Positions 1 through 7,745 of a stretch of DNA of 17,293 bases are shown one piece after another (position 1 is the stretch's first letter; every line of letters starts with the position of its first letter). The DNA is taken from positions 395,889 to 413,181 of the forward strand of contig NW_003116946.1 of assembly GCF_000003605.2 (NCBI RefSeq), in the 5' to 3' direction. The notes below the pieces were generated by a model. The model made no database searches, had not been told where the DNA came from, and saw only the letters and a list, made by a program, of their open reading frames with translations. The position numbers were made by a program, and so were the translations under genes. This DNA is from Saccoglossus kowalevskii (Eukaryota > Hemichordata > Enteropneusta > Harrimaniidae).

Positions 1-335
1 GTAGTGTCATAACCAATGCACAATTCAATGCACAATCTTCCTGTGTTTGTCATCATTCAGTTATTTTAATTATTGAATTATAAATACAGCCTGTTCATAA
101 ATGCTGTGCATGCTATTTACTGAAATGTTGTCCGGTCAAAAATGTTCACAACTCCATTACTTATCTGTGGCAAACCAAACTGGATTGAATTTGTTATATT
201 CTAACTGTTGGTGAGTACAGGGCAGGGAAATTGACATGAAGTAGAGTTACCTACAAAACGCATTTTTACATTAATAATACAGAACACTACTGTGCTAGTT
301 GTATGTGATTAAATATTGGGTCGTGGTCTATTCTT

Positions 336-447
336 TTAAAGGAAAGCAGAGGTCTGGCTTTTTTGTTGTTTTCATCGCCAGAATTCATTCATATATCTCA
401 AATTTCATGTACGGAGTGATGAAAGCCAGACCTCTGCTCCCCTTTAA
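336..447. repeat. 26-bp inverted repeat with 60-nt loop
   Basis: The arm at 336-361 and the arm at 422-447 are reverse complements at 24 of 26 positions; the core agcagaggtctggcttt is perfect. The 60-nt spacer is AT-rich. It lies in an intron and could fold in the transcript. A MITE or foldback remnant is likeliest; a long-loop small-RNA precursor is possible but unsupported. Confidence 0.8.
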
Positions 448-694
448 GTCTGTTTGTTTTGAAATAGTCCTGGCATAGTCAATTTGAACTGTATGAGACA
501 AAAAAATTATTTCTTATATTACTGATACCAAAAATTGTTGCAGTTAATATTTTCTAGTGTGTCGAGTGATGATTAGACAAATACATTTGACAGTCGTATT
601 AACCATAAACATGATAGGTCTGGCATTGACCTTGCAGATTGAATGTAAAACTGCAATGTTTTGAATGGTACTGGGTGATGTATTTAATAGTGTG

Positions 695-713
695 ATTCAT
701 TCATTCATTCATT
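695..713. repeat. ATTC microsatellite
   Basis: The run is four full ATTC units plus a partial one, just upstream of the acceptor at 731. Confidence 0.9.
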
Positions 714-731
714 ATTTGTTTTTCCCTGCAG

Positions 732-844
732 CCTGACACTAAGTTAACAAATATGACTCGTGTAAGAGCTCTAAGATGTTTATTTGCTTTGGTTCATGGT
801 GAAATAATTGAAAAGCTGTCATCTAGATCAATATCAGATCTCAG
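732..844 (+). CDS. KNTC1: KNTC1 exon 1 in window (internal exon)
   Basis: The acceptor is ttttccctgcag and the donor ctcag/gtgaga. It starts in phase 0 and gives 37 codons plus 2 nt, including LVHGEIIEKLSSRSISDL. It begins without a start codon because the gene continues to the left. Confidence 0.75.
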
Positions 845-3800
845 GTGAGACTCATTCTGACAAAATATAGTGTTTGGGAAAGAATGTTCATTGCTATTTA
901 CGTCAGGGGAGATTTTGTACTGAACTTTCTACATAATTCTACTTGCTATATCAAAATTTCATTTTAAAATTGTGATATTTCTTAAGAACTTATTGGTTCA
1001 CTAAAGCTCCAGTCACTGCACATACACATACACATTAATTTCACAAGCTGAACATTATGTCTGATCAAGCATTCCTGACATTTTGAAGACTGATTTCAAT
1101 CAAATTTGTTACTTTTATAAAACATGATGAGGTAATGATTCACATCATCATTATGTCATTACATGATGGGAATCTATGTGATTATATGTACACAGGGATG
1201 ACTTACAGAAGTTACTATACATAGGAGATTTAGAAGCTTTGAATATATCCCAGACAATCTTAGAATTCACTAAATGTAATAAAGAAGGCCTTGTAAGAGG
1301 ATTATGGACAAATCATAACCATGAGCCAAAGGTATGTTCCATTCAATCATCATCATCATCATCTGTCATTTAATCTGATACCATCATAACATACAGTTAT
1401 GATACTATAGAGTTTCAATCATTTTTACAGATGAAAATGAAAAATGGTTAACTGTGAGTAGAAACCACTAGACAACTTGCTTTGTCTGTAGACTTGCTTA
1501 GAAATAAAAAAAAAGGCCCAGTAAACCAAGTCATTTCAATCATATTATTTTGATAGACATTCACAGCTCATTATTTCAGATCGAATAAATAAATATCAAA
1601 TAAATATTGTTATGATACTGTTGTGTTCATCCTCAGGCTGTCAAGTTAATAACTGATCTATGCATTGATTATGAAATACATGATATACAGTTATGGAATA
1701 GTTTATTACAACAGTTAATGGCATTTAATATGGTAAGAAATTTTATTATGTCTTGTATTTGCATATTGAAAGCTGATCTCCAATAGAAATATGTGATCAA
1801 AACAAAATTTCAGTTATTTATTTTCATTCATTTGCTGAAATTAAACTCTACAACAAAAAATTAAAAAGAATGGTGTAAAATGTGTTTTGATGTATTTACA
1901 ATATGAACTTATAGTATTGTTGTGAGAATACCACATGTAAAACTACAACTGGAGTATTCTACGTGGTTGATGGTTTTGATACAATTTTGTGTTACCGAAA
2001 TTAAAACAAACTGAAAATATCCCATAATTCTTTGTAGGCTCAGTAACATGCTCATTAGATTATTCAAAATTGATATTATCTGTATTACTGTCAAACCATT
2101 TATTTTCACTGACATTTAATTTCACTATCTTGATGTTTTGAGCATATTCACTGTGTTTAATTTCACAAATTTGTCAAGGAAACAATGAGTTTTATTGTTA
2201 TTTTACATTTATCAGCGAAAATAGCGAAATTATAACAGTATTTTGTTTATAGTATCTTACTCATTATTTTCATGTAGATCAATTATTTGCGACACATCTT
2301 GGTTCGTATATCGGGAGTTTGTCATCTGTGGCATATATCATCATTATTGAGAGCTTGGAAATCTGTACTCTTGCAACCCTTAACCACAGGTCAGAAAAAT
2401 ATAATATATTTGTGTATATAGTTTTTAGTTCTATGTCAGATATTTCCAGATTTTCTGATATAGAATTTGTAGGCATCACTATTGATTATTAATGTTTTAA
2501 GGCATAGTTATTATTTATTAAATTCATTAATTATTATACTAAATCATACAAATGAAGTGAAATATGCATTTGCTTTATATAATGTTGGTTATTAGTGATA
2601 TTGCGGTGTAATATTAAAATAATACGTTTGTTTTCAGTCTGCCAACCACTGAGTGATGAACAAGAAAAGCAGTGTCATCAGTCACTGTTACTTATGACTA
2701 GGTATGTTAACTTCTACCTGAATAAAATATGCTTTTATTTAGTACTTCTGTCTACAACTTCTCAACCAATAAGGATTTACAAAACTCTTGCTAGACTTGA
2801 GAGGAACTGTTCAGGAACATTATTCAGGCCTCATTATAAACCTTACATTGAGACTGTGAACTATATATTTGTAAACATTAATACATTTGGGTCACAATAA
2901 ATTATTATTGAGGTATTTCTTCTTTTTTTAGGTGTCCATTGATATCTGATATGGATATGATTGGATTCTCTAAACAGTTTCTACGACAACAGATGATGGC
3001 ACATGCACTGGCATGTTTACTAATCATACCAGATGTGAAGAAGAAAGAACAACAAATTAAGGTAATATAAAAATTAAACTCTACAATAAATTAGTGTGAT
3101 TTCTGTAGATGAGATAGTGCTATTAAAATCATGCATCTGCTGACAATTTAATGCAGCAATAGCTATAACTATCAATCTTTTTTCTTTGATTGATAAAACA
3201 TCATCATTATAGTGTCAATTTGTAATGGCCATCACTAAAATGTGAACACTGAATATACGCTACATACCATCGTTGCACATTAAATCACTTGCAAGTGAAA
3301 AAGATGGCCGCAGGGTTGCGTCCAGTTCTCCAGAGGGCGCCAAATCCAGTTTTAGAAAGCATACCTCAAGGATTACAGTACAAGATAACTTACTGGGGCC
3401 TTTGAGTGAAATGAGAATTATGTTTCCATTCTGAGAGGCTAATTCTCTCACTGATGATTTTATGTGTCATGTGTCATGTGTCAGGCCACTTGAAATGAAA
3501 TGGAAACTCATTGATCCTTAGTTTTCATATCGCATTTTATGTGACATTAGCCTTGAAAATTTGCTCATGCAATTGTGTCTAAAGCAATATTTTGGTAAGA
3601 TTTTTATGTTGTTATTTTTAAAGTGGGGAGAGGTGTCATCACCTGCGCATGTGGCAGATTGTGGAATTATGAGTGTAATTTTAAAAGCTTGGATACAATA
3701 TGCACCCCGAAATGTTGAATCTCTGCTCAAATGCAATACACTATTCTTCTCCTTTGTTTTCTTCTGCCAGGCATTATTCAGTGTTGATGGTTGCCATGCA

Positions 3801-6436
3801 CTAATTTTAGATCAAATTGCAAATCTAACCATGAAGAGAATGCTGTTGCCACAAGCAGAACAGGTAAGCTGGCTCTAAACTGTACTTCCTGTAATTTATC
3901 ATTTCATTGATGGCAAACTAGTATTGTGATTTGAATTTCTAACACTTTATATTTACAATAAATATTATTTTGTTGAGAACAATTCAGACAATAACAAGAA
4001 TCTGAAAAGACATTGTTTCGATGATGATAGTAGTATATTGTGTTAGTAGTGCAGTACATGTATGTACACAGCTATAGTTTTTGGATTATATGTTATTTGA
4101 CACTTTTACCTAATAATTTAATTACTTGTTAACTGAATACTGGATGTCTATGTCATTCCTCTAACAAGCTATTTGTTCCATCTGTGCTATTTGTTTTTTA
4201 GATTCAGGGTGCAGTATTTGAGAATATAATTGAGACTGATAACTATGAATTATTACTATGTACCAGTCACAGTCATCAGTTTAAACACTACCTTGCTAGA
4301 AATCAAAAGATCAGTACACTGTTACTGACTCTGCTAAAAACATCCCGGTAAGAAATCCGCATATTTGTTTGGGATATTGTAGAAATATAGTAAATTCAAT
4401 TGATGAACTTTAGTTCATGTTTAAGGGTATTATATTATTTCTCAAACATGCTTTGACAGTTTTTTTGCAAACACAAGACATATTAGTATACATTTGTGTA
4501 CAAGTACACTTGTTCTTTTATTATGTCGACTTTCTGACTGTCTGTCTGCCTCTCCAATAACATCATTTCAATTTTCAGCATTGACTTCATTATTGATGGG
4601 TTACTGATGCACGTTATTTTAAAATGTAACTAGCTGGCAGTAATTTTTGCCTGAACGTGTCAGTCTTTTCTCATGCATACCTTGGTATGATCTTAACACA
4701 TGATAAGTTACTGATATGCACTCATTGTTAAGTGATTTGATTCTAATTAACAAGATATAATGGATTCCCTGTGCATGCCAGTTTGTTTGGATGAAATTTC
4801 TATGACAACCCACTTTTGTGTCCTCAAATTACAATTCAATTTTGTCATCTAATAAAATTTGTGACAAAACAGGATATTTACAGAATAATCCAGTATATTT
4901 GCACTTATCACACCCTTTATATATACCGGTCGGTACACACCATTGTTTTTATAGATATGAAGAGAGTTTAAAGCTAATAGAATTGTATTATCAATATAAT
5001 CCAGAGATTTTACCAGCTAACCAACCTGCCACTATGGTTGAAAAAGACAGAAAAAAAAAACTACATGTGAGTCAATTTAAAATTTTTGTGCTTGTCATGC
5101 CTTTGATGGTCAGAAAGAAAAACAATGTAACCAGAATATGTCATCAATCGATATAGGTCTGGACCAATTGTATTCAAACTGGTGGGTTACTGATGCATAT
5201 CAATTTATTTCATAATCTGATTGGACTACAGGTGGCCTTGTTATATCTTGAATGCTTGACGTACCAATTATTTTCAAAGTTAGTGCAAAGACAAAAAAAT
5301 AATGGTATGCATATGGATACTGACTTGTGTCCATCACAATAACATTTGAACATGTCATAAACTACTTCTCATATGTCAGTATGGACATAACACATGGTTT
5401 TGATACATGTGAAGTCATGCTCGATTTACCATTTCTCATACATAATTTGACAGGTTATGGTTGGTATGGTTAACAATTTTCTTGATTCGGTGGATAGGAA
5501 GTTGTCATGCTGAATACTTTTAATTATATTTTAATATTTAATTATAATCTCTACGTTTTATTGTTTATAATTCACACAGTCACTAAAACCTGTCATTGAC
5601 AAAGATTTATTTTTAGTCCCCGTTCGGACGTAGTCCGAAAACGGGGATTTATGTTTTGCCCTGTGTGTGTCCGTGATCACCTGTATCTCAAACATGCATG
5701 GTTCAAACTTCACTCATACATCACACATTATATGGGTCATGTGCACATGGATTTTTTTCATGATCCGATTAACGATAGCCGTATAGCGGCCATTTTAATG
5801 CCGAAAATGCATCAAAATCGCACATTTTCACCATTCCGGACCCGGATCTCAGTATGCATGGACGGATTTTGTTCAAATTTGGTACATACATTAAACATAA
5901 TAGGACCTTGATGCACGTCATTTTTTTTTTTTGGGATCAAGTTAGAAATGGCCGACTGGCGGCCATTTTGTTTTAAAGAATTCAGTTCTGGATCTGTATC
6001 CGAGACATGTCTGGATTGATCAAGTTCAAACTTTACACACACATGGTACATCATGTCACAAATAGATATGCATCAAAATCGCAAATTTTCACAATTCCGG
6101 AACCGGATCTCAGTCATGCATGGATGGATTTTGCTCAGATTTAGTACAATGTGTTGTACATATGCAGGTGCATTTCGGATCAGACCACTGAAAGTAGTCT
6201 GAGATTTTGCTCTTGATCTGCTTTGAATGTATATGTCACTCAAATATGAACGGAACGGGGACGTGTCATTGACAATGACTTGTCCCTAAAAGGAGTTGAA
6301 ACTGTAACTTCACAAAATACTGAAAATTGTTAAGGTGGAATTCTATGTTTAGAATGACTTTTTTTTCTTTCAGATGTACTTAGAATCCCATGGTTTGATG
6401 AAAACAGTGGAGGACATCCTTGTGGAATTTAAGTAG
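732..6436 (+). CDS. KNTC1: KNTC1/ROD kinetochore protein, C-terminal part (10 exons)
   Basis: Ten exons (732-844, 1196-1331, 1637-1732, 2278-2389, 2638-2701, 2932-3061, 3771-3863, 4202-4347, 4955-5066, 6374-6436) join in one frame into 354 residues plus TAG; every intron is GT..AG and all phases agree. The start lies left of the window. I recognise the C-terminal region of KNTC1 (ROD) from the run LLQQLMAFNMINYLRHIL, the CHLWHIS..AWKS stretch, AHALACLLIIP followed by KKKEQQIK, and YYQYNPEILPAN near the end. Known of the family: ROD is a protein of about 2,200 residues that forms the RZZ complex with ZW10 and ZWILCH on the outer kinetochore, recruiting dynein through Spindly and supporting Mad1/Mad2 checkpoint signalling. 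The identification is from remembered family resemblance, not a search. The mostly helical, hydrophobic-patterned sequence fits the alpha-solenoid C-terminus. No frameshift or internal stop is seen. Confidence 0.8.
845..1195 (+). other. KNTC1 intron, nothing else seen
   Basis: The intron is AT-rich; I see no repeat or gene in it. Confidence 0.7.
1196..1331 (+). CDS. KNTC1: KNTC1 exon 2
   Basis: The acceptor is gtacacag and the donor aaag/gtatgt. The first base completes a split Arg codon, followed by 45 codons including LLYIGDLEALNISQTILEF. Confidence 0.75.
1332..1636 (+). other. KNTC1 intron with ATC microsatellite
   Basis: It holds six ATC units at 1346-1363, shortly after the donor, and nothing else I can support. 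Confidence 0.7.
1637..1732 (+). CDS. KNTC1: KNTC1 exon 3
   Basis: The acceptor is catcctcag and the donor atg/gtaaga. It has 32 whole codons, ending LWNSLLQQLMAFNM, one of the most family-like stretches. Confidence 0.78.
1733..2277 (+). other. KNTC1 intron, nothing else seen
   Basis: The intron is AT-rich. An open frame on the - strand at 1909-2115 has no coding character. Confidence 0.7.
2278..2389 (+). CDS. KNTC1: KNTC1 exon 4
   Basis: The acceptor is ttcatgtag and the donor ccacag/gtcaga. It has 37 codons plus 1 nt, starting INYLRHILVRISGVCHLW. Confidence 0.78.
2638..2701 (+). CDS. KNTC1: KNTC1 exon 5
   Basis: The acceptor is ttgttttcag and the donor actag/gtatgt. It is a 64-nt exon with split codons at both ends, coding for CQPLSDEQEKQCHQSLLLMT. 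Confidence 0.75.
2932..3061 (+). CDS. KNTC1: KNTC1 exon 6
   Basis: The acceptor is ctttttttag and the donor aaag/gtaata. It completes a split Arg codon and adds 43 codons with MMAHALACLLIIPDVKKKEQ, the stretch that most supports KNTC1. Confidence 0.78.
3154..3622 (+). repeat. Dispersed repeat, copy 1 (in KNTC1 intron)
   Basis: This part of the 3062-3770 intron is recognisably the reverse complement of 12590-13084. Anchors include caatagct, ccaaaatgtg-like text, a perfect 19-mer gatggccgcagggttgcgt (3303-3321), the gagagg..ctctc mini-hairpin with ttttatg after it, and catgcaattgtgtc with gtaagat near the end. Gaps and substitutions are frequent, so the copies are old. Three units of tgtgtca at 3463-3483 sit inside copy 1 only. 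No terminal inverted repeat or ORF identifies the class. Confidence 0.75.
3463..3483. repeat. Three tandem 7-bp units (tgtgtca)
   Basis: These are three perfect consecutive copies inside the dispersed repeat; the other copy lacks them. Confidence 0.9.
3771..3863 (+). CDS. KNTC1: KNTC1 exon 7
   Basis: The acceptor is ttcttctgccag and the donor cag/gtaagc. It has 31 whole codons, ALFSVDGCHALILDQIANLT at the start. The open frame runs on upstream of the acceptor, but that part has no conserved look and lies next to a repeat. Confidence 0.73.
3864..4201 (+). other. KNTC1 intron, nothing else seen
   Basis: The intron is AT-rich, with a clean donor and a T-rich acceptor and no repeat noticed. Confidence 0.7.
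4202..4347 (+). CDS. KNTC1: KNTC1 exon 8
   Basis: The acceptor is tttgttttttag and the donor cccg/gtaaga. It has 48 codons plus 2 nt, with GAVFENIIETDNYELLLC and KISTLLLTLLKTS. Confidence 0.75.
4348..4954 (+). other. KNTC1 intron
   Basis: I see no gene. The word gggttactgatgca at 4598-4611 recurs at 5184-5197 in the next intron; its neighbours do not clearly match, so no repeat family is claimed. Confidence 0.65.
4955..5066 (+). CDS. KNTC1: KNTC1 exon 9
   Basis: The acceptor is gtttttatag and the donor cat/gtgagt. It completes a split Arg codon and adds 37 codons (YEESLKLIELYYQYNPEILP and on). A coding run of ten A at 5051-5060 encodes the Lys run; the frame through it joins exon 10 correctly. 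Confidence 0.75.
5591..5610. repeat. Possible end remnant of a tandem neighbour of the 5.6-kb element
   Basis: The 12-mer tgtcattgacaa at 5591-5602 is identical to 6264-6275 in the right end of the adjoining element, and the next bases remain similar. It abuts that element's left end, as expected if a head-to-tail copy once lay here. A target duplication is the alternative, but the copy at 6264 is internal to the element. Confidence 0.45.
5611..6290 (-). mobile_element. Helentron-like non-autonomous element A
   Basis: The left end is ttttagtccccgttc running into a strong hairpin (5618-5646). The right end carries gaacggggac (6253-6262), a perfect 10-bp inverted match to gtccccgttc at 5616-5625, then a 15-nt palindrome gtcattgacaatgac (6265-6279). 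Read on the - strand this gives a 5' subterminal repeat inverted against a 3' terminal hairpin that ends CTAAAA, which resembles Helentron-associated elements (DINE-1, HINE). The core is made of imperfect tandem units: atgcatcaaaatcgc recurs at 5807 and 6068, and a ggccattt palindrome module at 5783-5796 and 5945-5970. No protein is encoded. It lies in the last KNTC1 intron, antisense to the gene. The class assignment is inference. Confidence 0.6.
5618..5646. repeat. Terminal hairpin of element A
   Basis: The stem is ccccgtt with aacgggg, then cggac with gtccg around a gta loop and a 2-nt bulge. It is strikingly GC-rich against its surroundings. Confidence 0.9.
6374..6436 (+). CDS. KNTC1: KNTC1 last exon with stop
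   Basis: The acceptor is tttctttcag. It has twenty codons (MYLESHGLMKTVEDILVEFK) and TAG at 6434-6436. The exon is short, but its phase, strong acceptor and the downstream poly(A) signals support it. Confidence 0.72.
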   Translation: MYLESHGLMKTVEDILVEFK

Positions 6437-6565
6437 AGAATCAACATGTGCCTTACTCTATTACCACAGTTTTAAATACATGTACAAAGAATGTAATTAT
6501 ACAGTATCTTTAATCAATGCATAGCGCAACCAAAATATTTTCAACTTACATAATGTTTTTAGTAA

Positions 6566-6571
6566 AATAAA
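6566..6571 (+). terminator. Poly(A) signal candidate, KNTC1 (proximal)
   Basis: AATAAA lies about 130 nt after the stop; the sequence downstream is only weakly GT-rich. Confidence 0.45.
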
Positions 6572-6889
6572 TATTTACATGCAATCACTGTGCTATCTAT
6601 CCTGATCTGGAAACCCTTATTGTTTTAGATGTGAATCAGCTAGATTAATGGCAACCTACCAAACACTTGTTTTGGTCGAGATTTTAACATAACACATTAT
6701 GAAAGTGTATTAGTTATTGTGCACCATGTTTCATGGATCATATCACAGATGGTATAACTTCCAGAATACGGAAAGTTTTAACAGTTTATTTTTCCTGCTA
6801 TGAGCAATTGGTACAATAGACTGGATATTGTTTTCAGACTAGGCACAGAGAGACTGTAATGCAATATATATTACTGAAAATATCTTGTA

Positions 6890-6895
6890 AATAAA
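6890..6895 (+). terminator. Poly(A) signal candidate, KNTC1 (preferred)
   Basis: AATAAA is followed within about 30-50 nt by T/GT-rich sequence (ttttgtattcattgtttg), the usual downstream element. It would give a 3' UTR of about 480 nt. Further AATAAA words occur at 7021-7026 and 7257-7262. Confidence 0.5.
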
Positions 6896-7253
6896 CAATT
6901 CTACATGCTTACTAAATATTTTGTATTCATTGTTTGAGATGTTCGGACAAAATGTTTTATTGATTTAGACCTTAACAGTTGAAAATTATTTGCTGATTTT
7001 TTTGCATACACCTTATATGAAATAAAATTGTATGCTGGTGTTTAAATGTAAAACGCTCATACGATTCAAGAACTAACTATTTTCATATATTGAATCCAAA
7101 TCTACAAGTCCCACTTGAAAATCTTTGAGCTTTGGCTCGTCGGGAATGAAAGTGCCCAAGTTAAAAAACAACCAGCACTAGATCAGTTGATTTTGTGTCT
7201 ACTGAAAATATCTACAGCAGGCTCTCTATCAGATGAACTACCTTAACAAATGA

Positions 7254-7259
7254 TTTAAT
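7254..7259 (-). terminator. Poly(A) signal candidate, coiled-coil gene
   Basis: ATTAAA on the - strand lies about 125 nt after the stop at 7383. It overlaps a + strand AATAAA at 7257-7262, so the site could serve both directions. Confidence 0.35.
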
Positions 7260-7382
7260 AAACAAAAATAAGCTAAATATTCTGCCAATATATCTTCCGT
7301 AACTCTGATACCGTATTATGTAAATTGTTGAATTTTACAGTCATAGCTCAGGTTATGTCATGGCAAGATATTTGGTTAACCA

Positions 7383-7745
7383 TCACACAATAGTACAAGT
7401 AGAACTGGCATTTTTTCTTTGTATACTGACTGAAGATATCTCTGTGTCTCCAGATTTGACTATTGTAGATTCTGTCTTATTAGATATATCACTCACAGTC
7501 AGTCTCCGATTTCTGTTTATTTGAGCTATTTGATTTATGCTCAGCTCTGCTGTGGAGTTCATCCTGTCCAATGTTGCATGTTGACGTACAGCATGCGATC
7601 TCCCTGAAAAGCTCATTGAGGAGTTGCCAGATATATCTACAGTTGAGTGTCGATGATTCAGCTGTCCAATTGTTACTTCCAGTTGAGTTTCCAAATGTTT
7701 TATTTTCTGTTCTTTCTTCCTCCTGTCAAGTTGTAGTTCAAGAAG
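7383..7745 (-). CDS. Coiled-coil gene, last exon with stop
   Basis: The acceptor is ctatttccacag. It has 120 codons and TGA at 7385-7383. The end of the coiled coil is followed by a Ser-rich tail and the terminus ASSTCTIV. Confidence 0.7.
   Translation of the reverse strand, partial: LLELQLDRRKKEQKIKHLETQLEVTIGQLNHRHSTVDISGNSSMSFSGRSHAVRQHATLDRMNSTAELSINQIAQINRNRRLTVSDISNKTESTIVKSGDTEISSVSIQRKNASSTCTIV

Larger units (their letters stand above)
1..731 (+). other. KNTC1 intron, 3' part
   Basis: I see no convincing exon here. It is taken as the intron before the first exon in the window, since that exon begins mid-protein behind a good acceptor. It contains the inverted repeat at 336-447 and an ATTC microsatellite at 695-713. 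Confidence 0.6.
6437..7382. other. Convergent 3' UTRs and intergenic spacer
   Basis: The 946 bp between the two stop codons hold poly(A) signals on both strands and no ORF of note. The 3' ends of KNTC1 and the coiled-coil gene probably both fall here. Confidence 0.65.

Noticed and set aside
3463-3483. Short tandem units as a possible CRISPR-like array
   Set aside because: They are 7-bp units with no spacers in a eukaryotic intron.
4818-5156. 112-codon open frame from ATG
   Set aside because: Only 4955-5066 is coding, as a KNTC1 exon in this frame; the rest runs over splice sites.
5651-6054. Open frames on both strands within element A
   Set aside because: They follow the tandem units of the element and look the same on both strands; there is no domain.
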